Positions 25,527 through 32,949 of a stretch of 33,380 nt of DNA are shown here, one piece after another. The number at the start of each line of letters is the position of its first letter. The first letter of the stretch is position 1. The position numbers and the translations under genes were made by a program. Source of the stretch: an uncultured Sphingomonas sp. (GTDB lineage: Bacteria; Pseudomonadota; Alphaproteobacteria; Sphingomonadales; Sphingomonadaceae); contig CAMLSA010000025.1 of NCBI GenBank assembly GCA_946482655.1, forward strand, positions 1-33,380, in the 5' to 3' direction. The notes beneath the pieces are model-generated. The model worked only from the letters and a program-made list of their open reading frames with translations, was not told the origin of the DNA and did no database searches.

Positions 25527-25970
25527 GTGAATTGCACCGTTTCGCATTTCGGCATCTGCGTGTCCGATCTCGCAGGGGCATTGCGCTTCTATTGCGAAGG
25601 TCTGGGATTTGAGGATCAGGGCGGCATCGAACTGGTCGACACTTGCGGCAACGTCATGGACCTTGAGAATTTCGAGCTCCATACGCGTTTCCTCGCCCTC
25701 GGAAACACCCGCATCGAACTGCTGCATTATGTGAGGTCCGAGGAGCCCGTTTGCGCTGACCGACTGCGCCGCATGAACCAGACCGGACTGACCCACATGG
25801 CCTTGTCGGTACCCGATATCGACGCGGCCGCCTCACGGCTCGTCGCCCATGGCGGCAAGATCTTCCCCGAAACCCGGGCAACGCTGAATACGCCCGAGGG
25901 CACGATCGAACTCATGTATGGCTGCGACCCGGATTTCACGCGGATAGAATTGATTCGATACCCGCGTTGA
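25527..25970 (+). CDS. VOC-superfamily (glyoxalase/epimerase-like) metalloprotein
   Basis: 147 residues from the GTG at 25527, which has AAAAGGAG about 8 bases upstream. Two beta-alpha-beta-beta-beta repeats are visible: VSHFGICVSDLAGALRFY to TRIELLHYV, and LTHMALSVPDIDAAASRLV to TRIELIRY. Putative metal ligands fall at the expected places: His7, Glu64, His90 and Glu141. This four-ligand set fits glyoxalase I, methylmalonyl-CoA epimerase or related isomerases. The longer frame from the ATG at 25434 adds an unconserved arginine-rich leader. It is followed by the SnoaL-like gene after 95 bases. A role as epimerase or isomerase of a pathway intermediate is inference. Confidence 0.87.
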   Translation: MNCTVSHFGICVSDLAGALRFYCEGLGFEDQGGIELVDTCGNVMDLENFELHTRFLALGNTRIELLHYVRSEEPVCADRLRRMNQTGLTHMALSVPDIDAAASRLVAHGGKIFPETRATLNTPEGTIELMYGCDPDFTRIELIRYPR

Positions 25971-26065
25971 GGCTGGTGCCGATCCCAACGACCAGCGGCC
26001 GGAAGGTGAGCCGCTTATCCGAAATGACCTCCCGTCCCGTTGTTTTCGCGAGCTGAGGCAAGAAC

Positions 26066-26578
26066 ATGACGATCGAGGACCTGCTGGAATACGAACAGAT
26101 CAAGCGTCTCAAATATCGCTATATGCGCGCGCTCGACACGCATGATTGGGACTTGATGGAAACTCTGTTCGTCCCGGACGGGAGAACCTGGCTGGGCAAT
26201 GGCAAATATGCGTTCGAAGGGTGGCCGGCGATACGAGATTTCTACCGTCAAATCGTCAACGACAATTTCGTTGGCAGCCACATTGCGATCCACCCGGAAA
26301 TTTCCCTGAGAGGACCTGATATCGCCAGCGCGATATGGCGCTTCGAAGATACGGTCCACTTCCTCGCTCCCATCGCGGCGACCAAGTTGGACGGACTGAC
26401 CGGTGGGGAAGAGCTCCAGGGCGCAGGCTATTATTACGACGACTACATCAAGATCGCCGGCGAATGGAGGATAAAGTCAACCGGCTATGTACGGCTTTAC
26501 GAGCGGATCGAACGCCGCGGCCAAAGACAGATCGAGATCGAGGTCGAAGCGCTTCGCGGACGACATCCGCAGGACTAG
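26066..26578 (+). CDS. SnoaL-like / NTF2-fold protein 2
   Basis: 170 residues opening LEYEQIKRLKYRYMRALDTHDW, the standard SnoaL-like first helix, with TLFVPDGRTWLG, a central HIAIHPEISL strand and the closing GAGYYYDDYIKIAGEWRIK. It resembles the other SnoaL-like protein at 9998-10426 in its first helix and closing strands. A tail of about 25 residues rich in Arg and Glu follows the fold. GAGG lies about 8 bases before the ATG. It is probably co-transcribed with the VOC gene and converges on thiolase-like gene 2. The reaction is unknown; family members act as isomerases, cyclases, hydratases or binders. Confidence 0.85.
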   Translation: MTIEDLLEYEQIKRLKYRYMRALDTHDWDLMETLFVPDGRTWLGNGKYAFEGWPAIRDFYRQIVNDNFVGSHIAIHPEISLRGPDIASAIWRFEDTVHFLAPIAATKLDGLTGGEELQGAGYYYDDYIKIAGEWRIKSTGYVRLYERIERRGQRQIEIEVEALRGRHPQD

Positions 26579-26711
26579 CCCGCGGGAGGGGCATCACGTC
26601 CGGGAGCCTCCGCGCACGTGAGCATTGATCGACCGGACGCTTGGGCGCGCGGCTGAGTGGTCCCCAAAACAGATGAGCTTCCTAACAAGATCACTGCCTA
26701 CCCATGTTGGT

Positions 26712-27887
26712 TCAATCCGTTCCCAGGATGGCGGCACTGGTCGGAACGGCCAAACCGGCCGTGACGAGGATGTTGCGTGCATCCTTCACTTGGTTCACGG
26801 CGCACCCGCGCAGCTGACGCACGGCTTCGGCAATGCCGTTCATACCATGAAGATAAGCCTCGCCGACCTGTCCTCCATGCGTGTTGACAGGCAGGCGCCC
26901 ACCGACCTCGATCGCCCCGTCCTTTATGAAATCCTTGGCCTCGCCCCTGGCACAAAATCCATAGGCTTCCAGCGACAGCAGCACCGAGGGTCCGAAGTGA
27001 TCGTAGAGAATGGCGACGTCCATGTCGGCGGGCGTCAAGCCGGAGGCGCCGAACACCTCGTCCGCGGCCACCTTGGCTTCCGCGGCGAAAGCCATGTCGT
27101 CGCGATAATATCCATACAGCGGGATCATATCGCCACTCACGCCTTGGGCAGCGGCGCGGATGAGCACGGGCTTTTGGGGCAGGTCGCGCGCATATTCCGT
27201 CGACGTCAAGACGATCGCAACAGCGCCGTCACTCTCCTGGCAGCAGTCAAAAAGGCGGAACGGGTCGACGATCATTCGCGAGCCGAGATAATCGTCCATG
27301 GACAAGGGTTTGCCATAGAACCAGGCGTTGGGATTGGTCGCAGCGTGCTTGCGCGCCGCGACGGCGATGCGACCGAAATCCTCCGCGGAGGCGCCATATT
27401 GATGCATGTAGCGGCGCATGGTCATGGCCAGGCAAGCCGCTGGCGTGCGAAGGCCGCTCAACATGTGAACAAGCGCAGGACCGACATCGGATGTGGCCGG
27501 CCCGGAATCATACATGAGCCCTGATCCGTAACGATATTCTGACCGCTCGTTCATCGCCCGATAGCAAACCACGACCTTCGCCACGCCGGTGGCGATCGCC
27601 ATCGCCGCCTGCTGGAGGGGAGCACAGGTCCCACCGCCGCCATAATTGATCCGGCTGAAGAATTTGAGGTCACCGCCGCCGATGTTGCGGAAGACGTCTA
27701 TTTCCGAGTTGTTGTCGACCGTGAACGTCACCAGGCCATCCACCTCGGCCGGATCGATCGAGGCGTCGCGCAATGCGGCTGTCACCGCCTCCGCGGCAAG
27801 CTGGATCTCGCTCCGGCCGGAACATTTCGAAAATTCGGTGGCCCCGATACCGACGATGGCCGCCTTGTCCTTCAATAGAGACACCAT
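26712..27887 (-). CDS. Thiolase-superfamily protein 2, probable retro-aldolase (Ltp2-like)
   Basis: 391 residues from the ATG at 27887, which lies 5 bases after the DUF35 stop and has GGAGTAGG upstream. Seen are KAAIVGIGATEFSKCSGRSE, INYGGGGTCAPLQQAAMAIA in place of the thiolase cysteine loop, DPFRLFDCCQESDGAVAIVL, AILYDHFGPSVLLSLE (Tyr295), NTHGGQVGEAYLHGMNG (Tyr345) and EAVRQLRG. The two tyrosines are 50 residues apart and at nearly the same numbers as those I recall for the steroid aldolase Ltp2 (294 and 344), so retro-aldol cleavage of a CoA-bound side chain is likely. The frame remains open to 28160 but that part is a shadow of the DUF35 gene. It converges with SnoaL-like gene 2. Confidence 0.91.
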   Translation of the reverse strand: MVSLLKDKAAIVGIGATEFSKCSGRSEIQLAAEAVTAALRDASIDPAEVDGLVTFTVDNNSEIDVFRNIGGGDLKFFSRINYGGGGTCAPLQQAAMAIATGVAKVVVCYRAMNERSEYRYGSGLMYDSGPATSDVGPALVHMLSGLRTPAACLAMTMRRYMHQYGASAEDFGRIAVAARKHAATNPNAWFYGKPLSMDDYLGSRMIVDPFRLFDCCQESDGAVAIVLTSTEYARDLPQKPVLIRAAAQGVSGDMIPLYGYYRDDMAFAAEAKVAADEVFGASGLTPADMDVAILYDHFGPSVLLSLEAYGFCARGEAKDFIKDGAIEVGGRLPVNTHGGQVGEAYLHGMNGIAEAVRQLRGCAVNQVKDARNILVTAGLAVPTSAAILGTD

Positions 27888-27892
27888 CGGTC

Positions 27893-28300
27893 CTACTCCG
27901 CCGTGAAATAATGCAAGACGAAGCCGTCCGAATGTTCGGCGAAACGGGCCTCCATCGGCATGCCTATCTCGATCGTCTTTCCTTCTTCCAGCGACACGGC
28001 TCCGACGACACGGACGCCGGGTTCGACCTCGACCAGTCCGATGATATTTGGCGAAGGATAATCGGGGAAAACAGGATAGTGATGAATCACATAGCTGTAT
28101 AATTTGCCGCTCAGCGGCAGGTTTACTTCCTGCCAATCCAGCGATCTGCAGTCGGGACACATGACCTGAGCGGGCCAGCGATTATGCCCGCACGAGCCGC
28201 ACTTCTGGCCGAGCAATTTTCGATTCCGCAGTCCCGTATAGAAAAACTGGAAATCCCGAGGAATATTGGGCTCACGAAGAGGCTGTTTAAATTCTATCAC
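27893..28300 (-). CDS. DUF35 / Zn-ribbon OB-fold protein 2
   Basis: 135 residues. Zinc ligands are Cys34, Cys37, Cys48 and Cys51 (CGSCG and CPDC), in the family setting FYTGLRNRKLLGQKCGSCG and RWPAQVMCPDC, followed by the OB-fold with GKLYSYVIHHYPVFPDYPSP and GLVEVEPGVRVVG. It starts at GTG with GGAG 8 bases upstream. Paired directly with thiolase-like gene 2, it should be the DUF35 subunit of that aldolase. A 222-base gap with an operator-like repeat lies upstream, so this pair may have its own promoter apart from the hot-dog gene. Confidence 0.92.
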   Translation of the reverse strand: MIEFKQPLREPNIPRDFQFFYTGLRNRKLLGQKCGSCGHNRWPAQVMCPDCRSLDWQEVNLPLSGKLYSYVIHHYPVFPDYPSPNIIGLVEVEPGVRVVGAVSLEEGKTIEIGMPMEARFAEHSDGFVLHYFTAE

Positions 28301-28479
28301 GGTCGGAACTCCAAGCTGCTGTCAGGCCGAGCCGCTGAGGTAGCGTTCCGGCACCTTGAACTTGAAGACCCGTGCCGCATTAAGGGCAAAGCTTCTGACA
28401 TGACCAACTCCGAACCCTCCCGGCAGCCAACGCCGGACCCGTGTGTAGATGGCCCAGAGCCAGACGGCCTCACAACGAT

Positions 28480-28496
28480 ATGAACTCGATATTCAT
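28480..28496. promoter_or_regulatory. Operator-like repeat G (ATGAA-N7-TTCAT)
   Basis: ATGAACTCGATATTCAT has the same arms as sites D and F but a spacer one base longer. It lies in the 222-base gap between the fused hot-dog gene and the DUF35 gene, 180 bases upstream of the DUF35 start. The extra base weakens the case for the same regulator. Nothing else was recognised in the gap. Confidence 0.4.
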
Positions 28497-28522
28497 TAAT
28501 CTGGCAGGCGCACTTGGCGCCA

Positions 28523-29665
28523 TCAGCTCCGCGACGGGAGCACGACCGTGGCGGTACCGGTCGTATTGACGTCACCGAGTTGATTGACGCCCGTAAGCTC
28601 GACATCGATCAGATGTTGGCCGCCCTCCTCGCGCTTGGCGGTGACCTTGCCGCTGCACCAGGTCGTGTCCCCCATGATGTTGGGCTTGCGCACGCGGACG
28701 TCGATCGTATCCAGATGGCCGTCATCGCCGCACCAGTCGGTGACGACTTGGCTCATCCACCCCAGTCGGTTCCAGCCATTGTCATAGGCGCCGGGCATGC
28801 CGACCTGGCGTGCGGTGGCATCATCGGTATGGGCCACGCCCGGCCAGGTCTGCTCGATGAGCCAGCCCAGGCCGCGGTTATTCGGCACGAGCTCCGGATG
28901 GTGCTTCGCATTGTGCCTCGTCCGCCACTGCATCTCGCAGGCGACATACCCCGCGCCGTTCAGATTCCCGGCATAATAGGACATGTAGGTCGCCATGTTC
29001 ATCGGCCCTTTGACGCGCGCCGGCAGCTCGTCCCCGACGACCACATCCTCCCAGAACCGCTTCTGCGCACCGCGGCGCTCCTGTGCCAGCACCTGCCGCT
29101 CGATGTCCGCATATTCCTCATCGGTATAGCGATAGGCCTCACGGGGCTTGTGCGCGGGGCCCCCGGCTTCCTTGCGGCGGGGGGTCCGTATCGCTCGGCT
29201 TTCATATTCACACAGCAGCTCGCCGGCGGTGGTACGATATTCGACATTGCCGACCTGGATCACCATTTTGGACGCGGTCTGCCCCTGCCGCTCATACATG
29301 TCGACGAGCTTGGCCGTCGCCACCACCTCCTCACCGCGCCTGACCAACCTGTGTACCTTGAACCTGCCTCCTCCGAAAAAGGCCTGAAGCCCGTCGAAAG
29401 CGGGCGTGATGCCAGCCGAGAAGAAGGTGTAGTAGAAGGTCGGCGGAGCGACGATCGTGCCGTGGGGACCCGCCTCGGCGTAGGCGGGATCACACCACAG
29501 GGGGTTATCGTCGCCGACGCCATAGGCATAGTGCCGGATCGTGTCGCGCGTCGCCTCATAATTGTACTGCTGAATGCGCAAAGGCTGGCCGAGAAAGGCT
29601 TGGGCTTTTTCGATCTCGTCATCGTTGATCTCGGTGTTGATCTGGAAAACGGTAGCCTCGCTCAT
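28523..29665 (-). CDS. Double hot-dog (FAS1-like/MaoC) enoyl-CoA hydratase-dehydratase
   Basis: 380 residues with two hot-dog domains. The N-terminal one (about 15-180) carries a hydratase-like motif, YAYGVGDDNPLWCDPAYA (from about 47), in which Leu-Trp replace the Ile-His of classic MaoC, as in FAS1-like dehydratases. TIVAPPTFYYTFF and KVHRLVRRGEEVVATAK follow. The C-terminal domain (about 205-380) has FWEDVVVGDELPARVKGPMN and ends in DVNTTGTATVVLPS. It would hydrate the enoyl-CoA that the downstream DUF35/thiolase-like pair then cleaves. AGGAG lies 6-7 bases before the ATG. It contrasts with the first module, where two hot-dog domains are separate proteins. The lack of the classic His makes the catalytic residues uncertain. 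Confidence 0.88.
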   Translation of the reverse strand: MSEATVFQINTEINDDEIEKAQAFLGQPLRIQQYNYEATRDTIRHYAYGVGDDNPLWCDPAYAEAGPHGTIVAPPTFYYTFFSAGITPAFDGLQAFFGGGRFKVHRLVRRGEEVVATAKLVDMYERQGQTASKMVIQVGNVEYRTTAGELLCEYESRAIRTPRRKEAGGPAHKPREAYRYTDEEYADIERQVLAQERRGAQKRFWEDVVVGDELPARVKGPMNMATYMSYYAGNLNGAGYVACEMQWRTRHNAKHHPELVPNNRGLGWLIEQTWPGVAHTDDATARQVGMPGAYDNGWNRLGWMSQVVTDWCGDDGHLDTIDVRVRKPNIMGDTTWCSGKVTAKREEGGQHLIDVELTGVNQLGDVNTTGTATVVLPSRS

Positions 29666-29739
29666 CGGTGACTCCTATCTATCAAGTATTGTTCGATCGT
29701 CGGGCACGAGTGGAGCTCGGCCGAAGCTTTCAGGCCGAT

Positions 29740-30342
29740 CTATTGGACAGGCTGGGTCGCGATCATGCTCGGGCGTTGGACGACCTCTTCAAGCCAGCGT
29801 GCCAGGCCCTCCGCGCCCGCACGCCAGTTCAGCCCGCCATGCCGGAAATCGAGATATGTAAGCGCACATGCCACAGCTATCGCTCCGACATCTGGAACCG
29901 GCCGCAAATGGTCCAGTTCCTTTTCGAGCTCGGAGACGCCTGCCACGATCGCCTGTTGCCAGCGTTGCAGCCAGCGGCCGGAGGGCGCCGTATCGGTGCG
30001 GGCTTTCTCGAACACGATCGCGACGGCTGCATCCATGATGCCGTCGGCCAGGGCCTGTTGCCTGAGCGACTGCCAGCGCGCCTCCCCGGACGGTGACAAG
30101 GAGGCAATGCCAGGAAGGCTCGTGTCGAGATATTCCACGATCAGCGGGCTGTCGATGATCGGAAGCCGGCCGGGAAGAATCAGAACCGGCACTTTTCCGA
30201 GAGGATTGGCCGCGTGGACCGCCGACTCCGGTTTGAAAGGATCGGCAATCTCCTCATCCACCAACCCGCACGCTTCCCGTTCGCGGATCAACACCCTTGC
30301 CTTTCGGGCAAATGGCGAGTTGCGAGTGTAGAGCAGCCTCAT
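29740..30342 (-). CDS. Glutathione S-transferase-like protein
   Basis: 200 residues. The thioredoxin-like N-domain has LLYTRNSPFARKARVLI with a candidate catalytic Ser at residue 8, NPLGKVPVLILP with the cis-proline, and DSPLIVEYLDTSLPG, which contacts the glutathione gamma-glutamyl group. A helical C-domain follows. Bacterial GSTs of this type conjugate, isomerise or dehalogenate aromatic and electrophilic intermediates, so detoxification or isomerisation in the pathway is plausible. I chose the ATG at 30342; a GTG lies just before. It is 74 bases upstream of the hot-dog gene and 72 bases downstream of LLM 3, probably one transcript. Confidence 0.9.
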   Translation of the reverse strand: MRLLYTRNSPFARKARVLIREREACGLVDEEIADPFKPESAVHAANPLGKVPVLILPGRLPIIDSPLIVEYLDTSLPGIASLSPSGEARWQSLRQQALADGIMDAAVAIVFEKARTDTAPSGRWLQRWQQAIVAGVSELEKELDHLRPVPDVGAIAVACALTYLDFRHGGLNWRAGAEGLARWLEEVVQRPSMIATQPVQ

Positions 30343-30414
30343 CACGCTGGCACGGCACTTCGGCTGCGTGATGATTGATGGACAAGCTTCATGACGGGTT
30401 CCTCGGCCTGCACG

Positions 30415-31710
30415 TCACAGCCGCTCCGCAGCCTTGGGATCGTGGACGGTGCCGAGATAGGCCTTGTTACGATCGAAACCCCGAACGTAATCGATGGCCG
30501 GGAACATCGGCACCTCGTCGTCGGCCATGCGCAGCGGGCGCTGGTCCTCCTTACGCTTGAAGGCGGCTTCGATATAGGGCTCAAGCTCCTTCATCTTCTT
30601 GGCCTGGCGCTCTTCTTCGCCCTCGCGGAACTCGGGCATGAGTTCTTTCGCGAACAACTCCAGCGACTCGCAGATATGCTCGTGCTTGTTCTTGCCACCC
30701 TGCTGCAGGAACACCAATTGATCGACACCGGTGGCCTGGAACTTGCGGAGATGTTCGCGCACGTTCTCGACAGAACCGATCGCTCCGCGGCTGTTCGCGA
30801 CGTTGCGCATCAGCAGCGGATCCAGATCGGACCTGAGCAGCTCGTGGCGCTGGCTTTGATACTGGGCCCACAGATCGGTTCGGCCCGGCTTGTGATCGCC
30901 CAGGCGGTAATAATGATTGAGCGTGAACTGGAAGAAGCGGATACCATCGAGGAACCGCTCCATGGCAACATCCTGCTGCTGGTGGACGCCGAAGCCCGTG
31001 ACCAGCAAGACGTTGGGGTTGACCGCATGTCCTATGGGGACGCATTCGGTCTTGAGGATGTGATAATATTCGTCGATCCATTGCTTGGCATCCGCCGGAT
31101 CGAGGAAGGTGAAGGACAGCGCCCCCAGACCCAAACGTGCGGCAAGATGAATGGTTTTCTTATTCGAGCAAGCCAGCCACATCGGCGGATGCGGCTTCTG
31201 CAAGGGTTTCGGAACCACATTGCGGGCCGGCATCGAGAAGAACTCGCCCTCGTGACCAGGATAGGGATCCATCGCCATCATATTGGCGATCTGCTCGACG
31301 GACTCGGTCCACATTGCCCGCTTCTGATCGGGATCGATCCCGTAGCCTTCCAGTTCGATGCGCGATCCCGATTCACCGGTGCCGAATTCGAGTCGGCCTC
31401 CTGATACGACATCGAGCATATTGGCGGCTTCGGCGATACGCGCGGGATGGCTGAACCCGGTAGGAAGGAGGCGGACACCATGGCCGATCCGGATATTCTT
31501 CGTCCGGGCAGCCGCCGCCGCAAGGAGAACCTCGGGGGCCGAGCAGTGCGAATATTCCTCCATGAAATGGTGCTCGACGGCCCAGGCGCAATCCATACCC
31601 AGGCGGTCTGCCAATTCGATTTGCTGCAGCGTATTTTCGATAAGCTGCGCCTCGCCATTATCGGTCCACGGCCGAGGGTGCTCCAGTTCCGCAAAGATGC
31701 CGAATTTCAT
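30415..31710 (-). CDS. LLM-class flavin-dependent monooxygenase 3 (luciferase alpha-like)
   Basis: 431 residues, the longest of the three LLM proteins here and closest to alkanal monooxygenase-like proteins. Seen are MKFGIFAELEHPRPW, DCAWAVEHHFMEEYSHCSAP with the typical EHHF, RIGHGVRLLPTGFSHPARIA, VVSGGRLEFGTGESGSRIEL and a long charged C-terminal tail (FREGEEERQAKKMKELEPYI). Family members use reduced FMN and oxygen to hydroxylate or cleave substrates. AGGA lies 8 bases before the ATG. It is first in the leftward transcript leading to the GST, hydratase and aldolase genes. Substrate not identifiable. Confidence 0.92.
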   Translation of the reverse strand: MKFGIFAELEHPRPWTDNGEAQLIENTLQQIELADRLGMDCAWAVEHHFMEEYSHCSAPEVLLAAAAARTKNIRIGHGVRLLPTGFSHPARIAEAANMLDVVSGGRLEFGTGESGSRIELEGYGIDPDQKRAMWTESVEQIANMMAMDPYPGHEGEFFSMPARNVVPKPLQKPHPPMWLACSNKKTIHLAARLGLGALSFTFLDPADAKQWIDEYYHILKTECVPIGHAVNPNVLLVTGFGVHQQQDVAMERFLDGIRFFQFTLNHYYRLGDHKPGRTDLWAQYQSQRHELLRSDLDPLLMRNVANSRGAIGSVENVREHLRKFQATGVDQLVFLQQGGKNKHEHICESLELFAKELMPEFREGEEERQAKKMKELEPYIEAAFKRKEDQRPLRMADDEVPMFPAIDYVRGFDRNKAYLGTVHDPKAAERL

Positions 31711-31808
31711 GTTCCGAATCCTAACCGCTTTTTTTGACGATCGCCCAAACCGGGCAGCAAGCGGGGCGACCTTTCACGATCGCGGAGGGCGGAAAAAAGC
31801 TCCATTTA

Positions 31809-31835
31809 TATCCTATGATTCAGAGTATCAGGATA
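31809..31835. promoter_or_regulatory. Inverted repeat TATCCT-N15-AGGATA upstream of LLM 3
   Basis: Perfect 6-base arms enclose a spacer containing TGAT-N7-ATCA (31816-31830), a second, inner repeat. The element lies about 100 bases upstream of the LLM 3 start in the 203-base gap after the aldo/keto reductase gene. It differs from the ATGA-N8-TCAT sites. It may be an operator for the LLM 3 transcript; function is inference. Confidence 0.35.
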
Positions 31836-31913
31836 GGATCGCACGCCGCTCCTGATCGCACAGTCATAATTTCCAGGTCCGGTCGTCCCGCGAAGTCTGC
31901 CTCTCCGGCGGCG

Positions 31914-32945
31914 CTACCGCATTATCGTGCGCGAGCGCACCACCCGGCCCGTATTGCCGCATGTGAGGCAAGGGCCGGATTCGGTTGCGAACTCGTCGGC
32001 TCGAAGCCTGCCACGAGCTTCAGAAACAATGTCCGGAGGGACAGCCAGGGCCTGAGAAAGGCACTTGTCGCAAAAGCTTGCTCCCAGTCTTTGCTTCAGG
32101 AATGCGACCAGCACGTCATCGGGGTTGCGGTCGCCCAGCGCTGTGCGCCCTCCCGCGCCGGTATGACCACGCGCGATCACGGCTTCGACCAACCGCTTCT
32201 GTCCGGACGAATATGGCGGCATGTCGGCAACCGCCGCATTCAAGCCGATCCGGCCGGCGCGCGCCGTACCCGTCAGCACCGTGGTCACACGGGGATCGGA
32301 CAGAATCCAGCGGAGGATGGCAGCTCCCCAGTCGAGGACCTGTAACTCCTGCAATTCTTCGGGCGCCGGCGACGCGAGCATCACACCCCAGCGAAGCGGC
32401 TGCATCACGATAACGCCCAGTCCGAGGTCTTCGGCGAGGGGCAATAAACGATCCTCGGCGCTGCATCGCCCCGGATTATATCGGATCTGAACCGCATCGA
32501 TCGCCCCGGTCCGCATCACCTCCTCAAACTCGGCGTCGCTGACCAGCAGTCCCTGCGACACCCCGAGAAGGCCGATCGCGCCTTCCTGCTTCAGCGCAAC
32601 GAGACGCGGCAGGTGCGTTCGCCACCCAACGATATTGTGGATCTGGAGAAGCTCGACGCGGCCAAACATGCGCAGTGCATCTCTGATCTGCGTTTCTCCC
32701 GTTTCGGCATTCGGCGCCGAAACCTTGGTCGCCACGATCGCATCGTCACGTCGCGGCCCGAGCGCCTTCGCCAGCGTGGCTTCGGCCCGCCCATACATCG
32801 GCGAACTGTCGAAGAGATTGACCCCAGCGGCGAGCGCCTCGTCGACCAACCACCGGCAGTCATCGTCGGTGTCGAATGTCGACCAGGTGCCAAGCCCTAT
32901 CGCGGGAAAATTGTCGCCCGTTCTGCCGACGAGCCGGGTCCTCAT
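31914..32945 (-). CDS. Aldo/keto reductase with C-terminal double CxxC tail
   Basis: 343 residues. The N-terminal 270 or so form the AKR TIM barrel with the catalytic tetrad Asp46, Tyr51, Lys74 and His103 (in NLFDSSPMYGRAE, ATKVS and LQIHNI). NADPH-site residues are in VIVMQPLRWG and the late TVLTGTARAGRIG. It should reduce aldehydes or ketones, or work in reverse on alcohols. Unusually, the last 56 residues hold two cysteine pairs, FCDKC (Cys292, Cys295) and CLTCG (Cys326, Cys329), resembling a small zinc ribbon or redox site. The start lies 4 bases after the aldehyde dehydrogenase stop, with GAGG just before the ATG, so the two are co-expressed. Confidence 0.92.
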   Translation of the reverse strand: MRTRLVGRTGDNFPAIGLGTWSTFDTDDDCRWLVDEALAAGVNLFDSSPMYGRAEATLAKALGPRRDDAIVATKVSAPNAETGETQIRDALRMFGRVELLQIHNIVGWRTHLPRLVALKQEGAIGLLGVSQGLLVSDAEFEEVMRTGAIDAVQIRYNPGRCSAEDRLLPLAEDLGLGVIVMQPLRWGVMLASPAPEELQELQVLDWGAAILRWILSDPRVTTVLTGTARAGRIGLNAAVADMPPYSSGQKRLVEAVIARGHTGAGGRTALGDRNPDDVLVAFLKQRLGASFCDKCLSQALAVPPDIVSEARGRLRADEFATESGPCLTCGNTGRVVRSRTIMR

Positions 32946-32949
32946 TGCC

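Noticed and set aside
26579..26711. Possible terminator after SnoaL-like gene 2
   Set aside because: GGAGG and CCTCC arms exist near 26585-26612 but the stem is short and imperfect, with no T-run.
28514..29671. 385-codon plus-strand open frame
   Set aside because: It is antisense to the double hot-dog hydratase and only reflects high GC content, which removes stop codons in the opposite strand.
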